NCBI RefSeq assembly: GCF_015832195.1
Contig: NC_052046.1
Coordinates: forward strand, 30,842,911 to 30,906,910
Direction: 5' to 3'
DNA from: Motacilla alba alba
Taxonomy: Eukaryota > Chordata > Aves > Passeriformes > Motacillidae
Length of the DNA stretch: 64,000 bases
Positions 12,801-24,800 of this stretch are shown here, one piece after another. Each line of letters begins with the position of its first letter. Position 1 is the stretch's first letter. Made by a program: the position numbers and the translations under genes. The notes below the pieces were generated by a model. The model saw only the letters and a list, made by a program, of their open reading frames with translations. It was not told the origin of the DNA and searched no databases.

Positions 12801-15800
12801 TTACTGCACCACTTGGTAAGACCACTTCTGTGAGCATCCTTAAAAACCAGTTGTACTCAGTGTCCACCCAGCACTGTGGCTTCTGTTGCACTCACACTGT
12901 TTGCTTGCAAACAGGAACTAAGTATTTATTTAAGAATAAGAATTTACTGATTTAAAGAATAAGAAAACATCAAAAACATATATGCTTCTCAAAAGACTTT
13001 TGGAATTATTTTAGTGAAGGCTTTGGTCAGGTGTTTCTGCATATGCTTAAATTCTCTGTATGTGTGGTACTGTTTGTGTTCAGCAACTGCAGATCTTTCA
13101 GGCTCTCCAAAAATACCCCTCTGTTTTTTTCTACAGGGACATGGTAGTGGGTAGCAGTAGCTTTGTAGGGCTTTGAAAATGTGCCTGCTTTCCCCCAACT
13201 GCCTTTTCTTTTTATATAACAGATGCTCTTTTATTTTCTATCACAATTGTGGGTAAGATGGGATGGAACATGAACAAGATGGCATATTATTGACAGCACG
13301 CAGCTGGTGTTATTTTCCAATTAAAAAATTCTTGATGGGCATATGAAAGAACTGTCTAGTTTATGCCCAGTTGTGACAATGCTATCAAGCTGCCCACTCA
13401 GCTGAGATTTTATATCACAGAAGATAAGCAATCTTTGGTTGCTAGTAGAAGAACAACAGTTTAATATCCTGGCCAATACAAAATTGGTGATGAATATGCT
13501 GTTAGCCATTTCCAAATGTTTGCGGTATTGTATAGCTGTGCCAGAAAATCTTGTTAATGCTTCCTGAGTAGCTACTCTATAAACTAACCTAAGCCCTTCT
13601 AATGCCAATGGAGGTGTTAAAATCCACTTGAGCAGGGACCCTGACTTATTCTGCTCTGCTGGGGCAGGGAGAATTATAAGACTATCAGCTGGCGGTTTAA
13701 GAATACCAATGCTCAGTGTACACAGAGTTGTTTGTGCATTTAGTTGCCTAACTGACAAGTCTCTCCTGGGCATGAGGGACTGAGATTTTAAAAAAAGTTA
13801 CAGCTTTGCCAAAACTCCTTTTCTTTTCCCTCACAAGGATGTTAGGATGCACATTTTTGATACAGTGGTAAATTTGCACTATCTGCTTCAAAACTTCTCA
13901 ATAAAGAGCCCTTAAGACACATTTTTGTAACATGAGAATAACAACATGTCTTTTCTTTATCCTCTCTCTCAGCCACTGCAACAATCTTGGAGCACATGAT
14001 TAAAGTCTAGCAAAAGTAGCAATTGTAACCAGATAGCAGAGAGTACAGTGCCTCACTAAATGACTATTAAAGAGTTTGAAGGAACGCCTCCCTAAACACC
14101 TGACTAAATGAAAAAAATTCAGAGGAACAACTGCTTCCCAAACACAATGATATTTGTTATCTGTATTTATTGTTCAATAAAAATCAGATTGCAAAACCTA
14201 AATTATGCCCTCTCCAGGTTTCTAATTTTTAATTAACTACATGCTGCTGATCAGTAAGCACCAGCCCATGCTGACACGAGGAATTAAGTGTGCCTATTTT
14301 ACAGTCAAAGAAAACTAAGAAAAACAAAAAGTTTTTTTTGGATCCTTCCTATATAATTAAAGAGATATTATCCTTCCTATATAATTATTAAAGAGATATT
14401 GATAACCATTAACTAAAAGTTAATGAATATGAGAAAAATGTAGGTGGTGTTTTTTACAGTGCAGGTAATTAGACAGTTGACAGTTTACAGACCATATTAA
14501 CAGTGCTCTGAACCAGGACTGTCAATGTTTAGGTCACTGTAAAATTACCACATCACATCTGAACTATTAATAAATACAGTAATTGAAACTAGGCACATCC
14601 TATATAAGAAAAAAATATTTATTCAAATATCTTTAACAGCATATTGACATTTTAATTGTACACTGGTATTAACAAAACTAAAAGGTGTTTCAAATATCTT
14701 TCAGCTACTAGATTTTCTGCTATTAAATCCCTTTGAATGTCAAACCAGTGTCAGAAATCTCTTGTTTAAAGGGCCAGACTGTCCCCCCAATTCAGCATCT
14801 TTATTTAGCACAACACCTCTTTATAATCAATATAAACATCACAAAAATGAAACTGGGTAACCTGTCCACCAGCTATGCCTTCTATTTCTAGATAGAGTAG
14901 TGGCTCTGTGGAGCAAGCACACCCTACAGTGAATTCCCAGCTCTTGATAAATATGTCAGTGCTACAAAGGTCAAACAAGAGCACGAGGCAGTCTGAGTTC
15001 CTCCACTGAGCCATCCTCACCAAGTCACAGTGGATGAATGCAGCTGGGTATCTGGTCCACCACACAATAGCTCTAGTGCCCTGAACCCTGAGCAGCTGCC
15101 TTGACAAATTAGATGTGGCCTCTTTTATTGAAAAAGCACATCAGGGTCCTGGGGCAATGACAGTTTTTCCCTCTTTTAGTAAGAAAAGCCTCTACAGCTC
15201 ATTGCAGTCTGGAAATAGATAGCCTGACTTGAAATCTATGCAGGTGGACAATCATGGGTCAAGGATACCTGCTGTTTCCAGAAGCCACATTTGATAAGAT
15301 CTATTTTAAACGTCACCATTCTTTTATTTGTCGTATCTAAAGTGGGAACAGAGAAGCTCTGTTTTCATAACCAGATCAATACAACCTCTTCTGTTACCAA
15401 TGATGCAATTTTTTTCGCTACTAAACAGCAAATGGCTCTTGGTTCCAATCTTGCCATTCATTGTTTCTACTTCTGCTGGTTAAATCTGAAATCTGTACTG
15501 TTCGTGAAATGCATAAATGTTTTGAATTCTGAAAATGTTAAGTGAGTGTCAGTGCAAAAGTATAGGTATTTTTAAAAGTGTGGTACAGGCAGTTGGTGTG
15601 TGCTGGAATATACCCCCCCCCATTATCTTGATTTCCTCATCCTTGCCTGTCTTTTGCAGTTAAATCTGTTCCTTACCTTATACTTTCACATGGCCACTAC
15701 AGAAAATCTGTGACTAAATGAGCTGGATCTTTCTTTACATAAAGTTTGAAATGCAGGCTTAGCCACAGAGAAGGCACACTAAATCACTGCCCAAGACTGT

Positions 15801-18800
15801 ATTATAACCCTGTGTTTGACTAAAACTGGCCTAAAGATGTGGCCCTGCTCAGGGATTTAGCTCCTGACATCTATTCTGAATGCCATGTCTCTGCTCTGTC
15901 TCTTCACTCTTGTTCTCTGAGAAACTTACTAAAATATAATTTAAAAAAGTCAGAAGAAAGACTGCTGTCAGAAACATCCTTCCAGCATTCTTCTTTCATG
16001 AATTTTATATACAATTTCCATTTTATTAATTAGCATCTACTTTACTACTGTCACTGTTTGAACTTGAGGATGTAATCTGAGATGATTAGCTGTCTCTAGC
16101 TGTGGGACCAGACAGCTCATACATGCAAGATAGAACAGAAGAAGGATCAGTGTCATTTCTCTGGACAGTTCTGGTGTGTTCCCATAATCCTGACTGCAGA
16201 GCCCTCCTGGTGCATGTCACAGGACACCAGCCATTCCAATGTGGTGAGATCATCAATCTTCTGGCTTGTTTGTGAGTTACTAGTCTGGTCTAGTGACTGA
16301 GGTATCTGGCCACCAAAAACTGGGATATTTGGTGCCATTCAAATACTAACAATAGCTTTCAGGTGTTAATCTGATATGGTGCTGAAACAGTGCTCCACAG
16401 TAGGTATGCTGGGATTAGTTTTTTTTAAATTTATTTAGTCCAGTTCCTGGACAAGTTGTTCATTAGAGGCTTTTTAGGCAAATATTGGGTTGGTTGGTTG
16501 TTCTAAAAAAATATTGGTTTTTTTTAAAATTTCAACCAAACAACCAGTATATAAATAAGGCCTCCCTGTGGAAACAAGGATGTTTACAGTAAGCTGACGC
16601 TAATTTACTTAAGAACATTTCAGAACAAAACCTACAGAGCTGTGTTTAGTACAGACTTATCCAACCAACCTCTGTTTTCATCCTAATGAGAAGTCAGTAT
16701 GTTTTAATCTAGATGTAGCTCTACAGAAGTTTAAATTTACTAAATACTGTGTCGTGCTGTCTTGGTAAAATCACTTTGTGAACCACTACAGCTTTGAGTA
16801 ACCATACCTCTCACCCCAAATCTCAGCCACATGCTACAGAACCATAGATAGAATCAGAGCAAATGCTCTACTCACTTTCTCACAAATTACTAGACTCTGG
16901 GCAGAAAACATAAAAGTACAGTAAAGGAAGGATCTAGTCTGATTCAATTTTCATTGTTTCCTCAGCACTTGAAATGTAGTGATCTGCAAAGTACTTGTAA
17001 CAGTTTTTTATTTGTACACACAATGATTTAAGATATGGGAAAGAATAGCAGTGTTTGCATAGTTTCCCCCCAGGTGCACATGCTTTGGGTGAATACATCT
17101 CTTCCCAATCCCTTCCAGGCAGAACTGCCTATGGTGCAATTCTTCCCATTGGACTTAATTTGTTTTAGGATTCTTCCCATTGGACTTAACTTGTTTTAGG
17201 ATCAATCAGTTTCTTCTGACACCATCAGGACAATGGCACTGATGAAATGAGTATTTGCTCCACCTCCACACATTGAAAGTCCAAACCCTTCTCCTCAGAC
17301 CTGCAAACACTGATTCAAATCCTAAGTTTTGACAATTTTTGTGCCACTTAAATTCCTCATTTCCTCATTCAATTTATTACATAATGCCAGCAACATAATA
17401 ACATTCCTCTGTTTTCTCTCACATAGAAACTGCTTTGAATCTTCTAGATCCTTGTACATATTAGCATATAACAATATTTTTGTGTAAAAACATACTCTGG
17501 AAATGTACTTCTTGGTGCAAAATTCAGCTCTCCTGTGATGAATATTAATTGTTTAATTTATGCAAAAAAAGGAAAAAAGTCTGAAGCTTTGTTTTGCCAC
17601 AGATTTTTTTCCCCACTCATTTAATGTCTACTTGTAAAGTGTTTTGTTATATCAGCACTTTACATTCTTTACCATAGCTGTACCTGAAGTTTCTTATAAT
17701 TTTGTCTCACTGTGGCAGAATCTGCCTGAACATTTTCAGACTCTCCAGAGACAAGCATTGTCAGCACTTGGCAAATCTTTCAAGTAGTGATAATTGCAGT
17801 AAAATTTGGTAACACTGCCACTTGTGTACAATATGAAATATTTTCTGGAGGCAGGTTTTTAAAGGAGTGGCTCTTGGGCTCCCCAAGAGCACTGCCCTCT
17901 CCAAATAGAGGAGTTGAATATTGTTAATGATGTACCAGAGGAAGAGCTGCAGTTATTGATAATAATATAGATTATACAATCTATAAAATAATAGGTACTA
18001 CCAGTATACAATCTATAAAATAATACGTACTACCAGATTCTGTCTCTAAAGGAGCCCTCTTGATATCCAAATAAAGCAGCAATTCTTAACTCTCTAAACT
18101 GTGTTCATCACATCCCACTTCTAATCAGCTTTTTACCTTAGTTACATGGATATCAACAAAAGGCTTGCCAAGGAAAGGTGATACCACTCACAATCTTCAC
18201 CTAAGAAGTGCTGAGCCAAGTAAGAATACAAACATTAAAGACTGCTAACACTGCACTTTTGTCATTCAGTGCCCAGCTCAGTCACTTCCACCTGATTGCT
18301 GTGAAGAAGAAGCTGCAGCAGAGCCACAAAATCATAACCTGAATTTTCAACCAATTTACCAAAACAGTGATTAACAGGCACAGATTTCAGGCAGATAGGG
18401 AATGTGTGAGAAAACGGAGCTGTTGACTACATTTGCACTAAGGAACCCAGTACTAGAAAAGCATGAGACATTTCTGAATGGAGGCAGGAAGGACAGGAGG
18501 AAGCAGAGAAGGGCAGCAGGGTGGTGAGGGACAGGGCCAGCTACTCCTGAAGAAAATCAGTTTGCTTTCTTCGTGGAGGCCCTGTCGAAAAGCTGTACAT
18601 CTCTACTCCCCCCTTCGTTAGTAGGGCGACTACAGAGGGACGCAGCACTATGGCTCTACTGGGGTGTGGAGGGTAAAGCCTTGGAGTGCTCCACAGAGGA
18701 ACTTCATGACTCCGACTGTGGAGGAGGAACACCAAGTACAATGGCAGCAGGGGGGAAGGTTAGGCAGCTAGGTTAGGGAAACTGTTTCGACAAAGGTGAG

Positions 18801-21800
18801 AAACACAATTAAATTAAAACACAGCAAGAAAGAAAACAAAACATAAACATACTCTAGAACATGTGCTGTTCTCTTGGGGTTGTTTTCAGTTTGGTTTAAT
18901 TTAGTTTTCTGGGGATGGGAGGGTTGTAATTTACCCAATCACAGCTTTTCTTTTTTGTTGTTGTTGGTTTTTGTTTGTTTGTTTTTTTGTTGTTGTTTTT
19001 GTATTTGTATTTGTTTTTGTTTTTGCCTGCAATATAAAGGGCAGATTCCTTAATGGCCAAAATGAAAATGCCAATGCGATGATGGCAATGCACAATTCCC
19101 ACTCTATGGGTGGGACTACACATTTTCATCTTGGCAAGAAATGTGATGTAGTTCAGAAACAACAGTCCCCAGTCCCAGAGTATATTTAGCTACTAAAGCT
19201 GTGGCACACAAATGTCACATTCCCATGAGTCAACCCTTTTAAAGAACCCCGTCTTCACACCCCCACAGATATTCCCCAAGATGCCTGCACTGAATTAAGA
19301 GTGAAGCATATGGATGGATGTGACATCATCAAAGCAACCGTGTTACAGTAAAGAAAACAGCAAGTGGATTCTTATACAATTAGTACAATCAGTAAGGAGC
19401 CATTTGTGAGCACAGAAAAAGAAAGAAAACACTGCTCAAAGGAATAGACACAACCAATGAAGAAAAACACAAAGCACCTTGCAAAACAAGGAGAAAATAT
19501 TAAAAAAAAATTTCTTTGTGAATGTGTGAAAGCAAAAGAAATCACAGCAAAAGTGGAAACAAAATCTTGATAAAAGGATTGTAAGTGTAACATTTATTGA
19601 TTTAATTTTGTGTAAGAACTCTTTCCTTTGCCCTTTTGAAACAACAGCTCAATAGAATTTTGGAGCCAAATGGCTCTGACTGGGCAAGACAAAGAGTAAC
19701 AGTGCACAAGTGGAGGGTCATGGTGGACAACCATGCGGTCACCTCTGCCGCCATTGTTTTGATGGGTGTAGACTGCTTCCAGCTTTATCAATATTCATAA
19801 TTAGGCATCAAAGAATGCATGATATTTAAATGACCATGTCAAGTACTTATAAGGCTCTTTGGTAACCCCCACTCCATTGGGAGGGAAATGTTGAATGCAA
19901 GCCACTTCATAAGTCAGTGAACTGAAGCGAAAGTTATTAGAATTCAACAGCTATACATTTATTAATATTTTCACTCCATGCTCTTCTGAAAGCTGCTAGT
20001 GGCATACAAGATGCTTTTAAGAGCTAGTTTTCCATCTCTTAAGCATTGCTTTTCAGAAGCAATGAATGACTTGTGAAGCGGGGACCCACACAGAACAAAC
20101 AGTGCAATTAAAATACTGCCTTGTCTGGCAGCAGTAGAGGAGTTGTATTCAAGGATCCATCCCTCTATTCTTTCCCTCCCTCCCTCCCTCCCTCCCTCCC
20201 TCCCTCCCTCCCTCCCTCCCTCCCTCCCTCCCTCCCTCCCTTCCTTCCTTCCTTCCTTCCTTCCTTCCTTCCTTCCTTCCTTCCTTCCTTCCTTCCTTCC
20301 TTCCTTCCTTCCTTCCTTCCTTCCTTCCTTCCTTCCTTCCTTCCTTCCTTCCTTCCTTCCTTCCGACACTTCCTTCCGACACTTCCTTCCGACACTTCCT
20401 TCCGACACTTCCTTCCTTCCTTCCTTCCTTCCTTCCTTCCTTCCTTCCTTCCTTCCTTCCGACACTTCCTTCCTTCCTTCCTTCCTTCCTTCCTTCCTTC
20501 CTTCCGACACTTCCTTCCGACACTTCCTTCCGACACTTCCTTCCGACACTTCCTTCCGACACTTCCTTCCTTCCTTCCTTCCTTCCTTCCTTCCTTCCTT
20601 CCTTCCTTCCTTCCTTCCTTCCTTCCTTCCTTCCTTCCTTCCTTCCTTCCTTCCTTCCTTCCTTCCTTCCTTCCTTCCTTCCTTCCGACACTTCCTTCCG
20701 ACACTTCCTTCCGACACTTCCTTCCGACACTTCCTTCCGACACTTCCTTCCGACACTTCCTTCCTTCCTTCCTTCCTTCCTTCCTTCCTTCCTTCCTTCC
20801 TTCCTTCCTTCCTTCCTTCCTTCCTTCCTTCCTTCCTTCCTTCCTTCCTTCCTTCCTTCCTTCCTTCCTTCCGACACTTCCTTCCTTCCTTCCTTCCTTC
20901 CTTCCTTCCTTCCTTCCTTCCTTCCTTCCTTCCTTCCTTCCTTCCTTCCTTCCTTCCTTCCTTCCTTCCTTCCTTCCTTCCTTCCTTCCTTCCTTCCTTC
21001 CGACACTTCCTTCCGACACTTCCTTCCGACACTTCCTTCCGACACTTCCTTCCGACACTTCCTTCCTTCCTTCCTTCCTTCCTTCCTTCCTTCCTTCCTT
21101 CCTTCCTTCCTTCCTTCCTTCCTTCCTTCCTTCCTTCCTTCCTTCCTTCCTTCCTTCCTTCCTTCCTTCCTTCCTTCCTTCCGACACTTCCTTCCGACAC
21201 TTCCTTCCGACACTTCCTTCCGACACTTCCTTCCTTCCTTCCGACACTTCCTTCCGACACTTCCTTCCGACACTTCCTTCCGACACTTCCTTCCGACACT
21301 TCCTTCCGACACTTCCTTCCTTCCTTCCTTCCTTCCTTCCTTCCTTCCTTCCTTCCTTCCTTCCTTCCGACACTTCCTTCCGACACTTCCTTCCGACACT
21401 TCCTTCCGACACTTCCTTCCTTCCTTCCGACACTTCCTTCCGACACTTCCTTCCTTCCGACACTTCCTTCCTTCCGACACTTCCTTCCGACACTTCCTTC
21501 CGACACTTCCTTCCGACACTTCCTTCCGCCACTTCCATTTCCTTCTGCCACTTCCTTCTTTCCTTCTGCCACTTCCTTCCTTCCGACACTTCCTTCCTTC
21601 CACCACTTCCCATCCCCCCTTTCAGGGGGGACAAGAGAAAGATACCACCTATTTTCAGAAGTGGAAACACTGGATTTTCTAAGAAATGTCCTCTTGACTG
21701 AAGTATTTTTTATAACAGGTATTACCAAGAGATTGGACAAAGAAAGAAAAAAGACCCTCATTTCTTGGCTGTCAGCATTATTATAATTTATATTGTTGGG

Positions 21801-24800
21801 AGGTAAATCACAAGACATCTTAAGGAGGGCATGCAGGTTTATTTGCCTTCCCTCCGCTATGTAAGTAATAACCCTTTTCCTTAATTGCATTTCTACAATT
21901 GAAGAGCAAGGGACAAGGAATTAAAAAAAGAAGATATTTCAAATTGAGCTTAAATTGGAATTAGAGTGTGAGGTTTCATCTTCAGTACTGTCACTCCCTT
22001 GCACCTGAAGTTAAGGTATTGAGTATTGTGGCCACCTGAAATTATTCCTCTGCCAAGGCTCAGCAGCCCCCAGGTCTGCAGGGTGCAAAGAGGGCCTGTG
22101 CTTAATACACAGGGAAGACTGATCAGGTTCTAGAAATTCACTTTTCTGGTTTAGATTTTGCAGTTATTCTCCCAGAATGTCCCAGAATCTACAGGATGAA
22201 GCTCTTCAAAGAAATTGTTCAAACAGGGGAAGTTTTTCCTTTTTTTTCTGTAGGAAGAGCTAATTAGCTAGGAGGTGGGGGACAAGTTTACATCCTCTGC
22301 CTGCGGGAGTTTAAGTCTTCATATGCAATTTCCTGCCAATAAGCCGAAAAGCCAAGGCTACTAGATTAATATTTTCCATGTTATCTCCTGCTTAATTTGA
22401 CCAACCTCCTCAACCGGAAAAGTGCTTCAGGTTTTGTCTCTGCTGGGCCAGCCAGGTGATGCCCATTGCCTCTATGGTAAGGGACTGTGAAGGTTCTTTG
22501 AGGTCAGTCCTGGAGAGTTCAGTGAGAAACCCAGGGTATCCCTGAACTATGGGAGGCATCTTGTATGTGGGGCTGTAATGAATGACAGGCACTGAGGTCA
22601 CAGTCTGGGTCCAGACCACCAGCAGCTGTTCATGTAGCTCTGCTGAAGAAATGTGCTCATCACTCCTCGCTGAAAACCTCCACAAGTAATGCAAAGAATT
22701 CAAGATTCAGTGGGTCAGATGGAGGGGGAAGAATAGGGGAAAATAGTAACCTACTAGTTTGGGCAGACAATGCAAAGCATCAGGTCTGGCATGCCAGTAG
22801 CCTCTCTAGGAACAGCTGATGCTTTTATCTAATGAGTTTTTCATATAAAATGCATGAAAAATAGAGACTGGAATCCACATTTCAATTAATATTTTAGGTG
22901 TTTTATATCAAGTCCTCATAGCAGAAAGAACTGAACTCGTGTGTTCCTGCCCCTGGTGAGTGCTCTAAGCACTCAGCAAGTGAGTTTTCCTCATACTCAT
23001 CTTCCTTCTGACACACTGAGTACTTAATTAGTCCACACAGAGAAAAACATCTTCAACAGAGATTGAAGAAGAGATCTAAGAACACCCTGGAGAAGAAGAA
23101 CAAGGATTCAGATCTCTCTAGGCCGTGGAGCTATTTGAACCAAACTCCCCTGTTTAAAAGGAACCATAGTAAAGTCTTGAGATACAGATTAAAAGGAGCT
23201 GAAAGAGTGATGAGGATCAAGATGCAATGAGGGGCACCACCACCTCTGCATAGGAGAAAATTTTCTTCTTTATGTTCAAGCAGCAAATTTTGGCAATTCT
23301 CTGCCTAATTCTCTGTATGTATGGCAAAGGAAGAATGGAGGCCAAAGGACAGGATTTGTCTTACACCCCTGCGCTTCAGCACTGGTCTGAGCACTGTGAC
23401 ATGACACCTAAATCCCAACATTTTAGTGTGTGAAAAACAAAACATAGAACCTCTCCATGAGCAGTCATTTGTGCATCATTTAATGTACACTAATGAGTAC
23501 ACTCTAAAAGGAATTTTTTGCTCAGGTCTCACTGAAGACAGTGGGACTGAGGACCAGTGACTAAGACTACTCCCAGTTTGCTCAATGATAAACTAGAGCA
23601 GGCTTTCCTTATCTGTGCTGGGATACTGGACCTGATGTTCACCAGCTCAGTGAACTGACTGGTGATGTCACGAGTGGCAGCAGCTTGGGCTGCAGTGATC
23701 ATGCACTGGTGGAGCTCACAGTCCTTAGGCATATGGGTCAGGCAAAGAGTAAAGCCAGGACCCAGCATTTCAGAAGAGCAAATTTTCAGCTCTTCAAGAA
23801 AGTCAGTAGGATCCCCTGGGAAATTGCTCTCAATAACATGGGAGCAGAACAGAACTGACAGATCTTTAAGGATATCTCCCAAGAGGGAAGAGCTAGTGAA
23901 ACCCAGGTGAAAGAAATTGGATGAGAAAGACAAGAGACTGAATTGCTGTATTGGGACCTGCTAGCTGAACTAAAGGGCAAAAATTAAATACACTGGTGGT
24001 GGAAGAAGGGACAGGTATCATGGAAGGAATGTAGGAACACAGTCTGGCTGTGTACGGCTGGAGTCAGGAAGGTCAAAGTGTAGCTGGAGCTGAACTAGGC
24101 AAGGGATGCCAAGAATAATAAGAAGGGCTTCTCCAGGCATGTCAGCCAGAAAAGGAAGGTTGAAGAAGATGTACTCCACCAGGCAAGCAAGGCTGGCATG
24201 AGGAGAAGGCTGAGGCACTCAGCAACAGTTTTCCCTCAGTCTTCTCGTGCAACCTCTCTTCCCATGCCTCTTGAGTGTTTGGTTGACAAGACAGGGCCTG
24301 GGGGAGCAAAGTCCCTCCCACTGTAAGAGAAAATCAGGCTTGAGACCACTTGAAGAACCTGAACATATTTAAGTCTATAGAACATTATGCGATCTATCCC
24401 GAAGTCCCAGGAATAGGTTGATTTAATTACCAAGCCACTGTCTATGATGATTGAAAAGTGTGGCAGTCAGGTGACTGGAAAAAGGGAAATATTGCACCAG
24501 TCTTAAAAAAGGGTAGAAAGAAGGGCCCTGGGAACCATCAGGTTGTCAGTCCCATTATCTCTGTGCCTGGGAAGATCACAGAACATAACTTCCTAGAAAC
24601 TCTGCTAAGGCACATGGAAGACAGGGAGGTGTTCAAGACAGCCAGCACACTCCACCAAGGACAAGTATTGCCTGACCAAGCTGGTGGAGAGAGTCCAACA
24701 ATGGACAAGGAAAGAGCTGCATGTGTCATTTATCTGGACTTCAGTAAGGCCTTTAACATGGTCCCCCACAACATGCTCTCTCTAAATTGGAGAGAGATGG

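Noticed and set aside
20365..21530. Regularly spaced repeat units as a CRISPR-like array
   Set aside because: The unit is a 13-bp tandem satellite with no unique spacers, in vertebrate DNA.
19971..21890. Open frames of 485-639 codons on both strands over the satellite
   Set aside because: They arise because the TTCC and 13-bp units contain no stop in several frames. The translated products are pure repeat (GRKE or FLPS), with no gene context.
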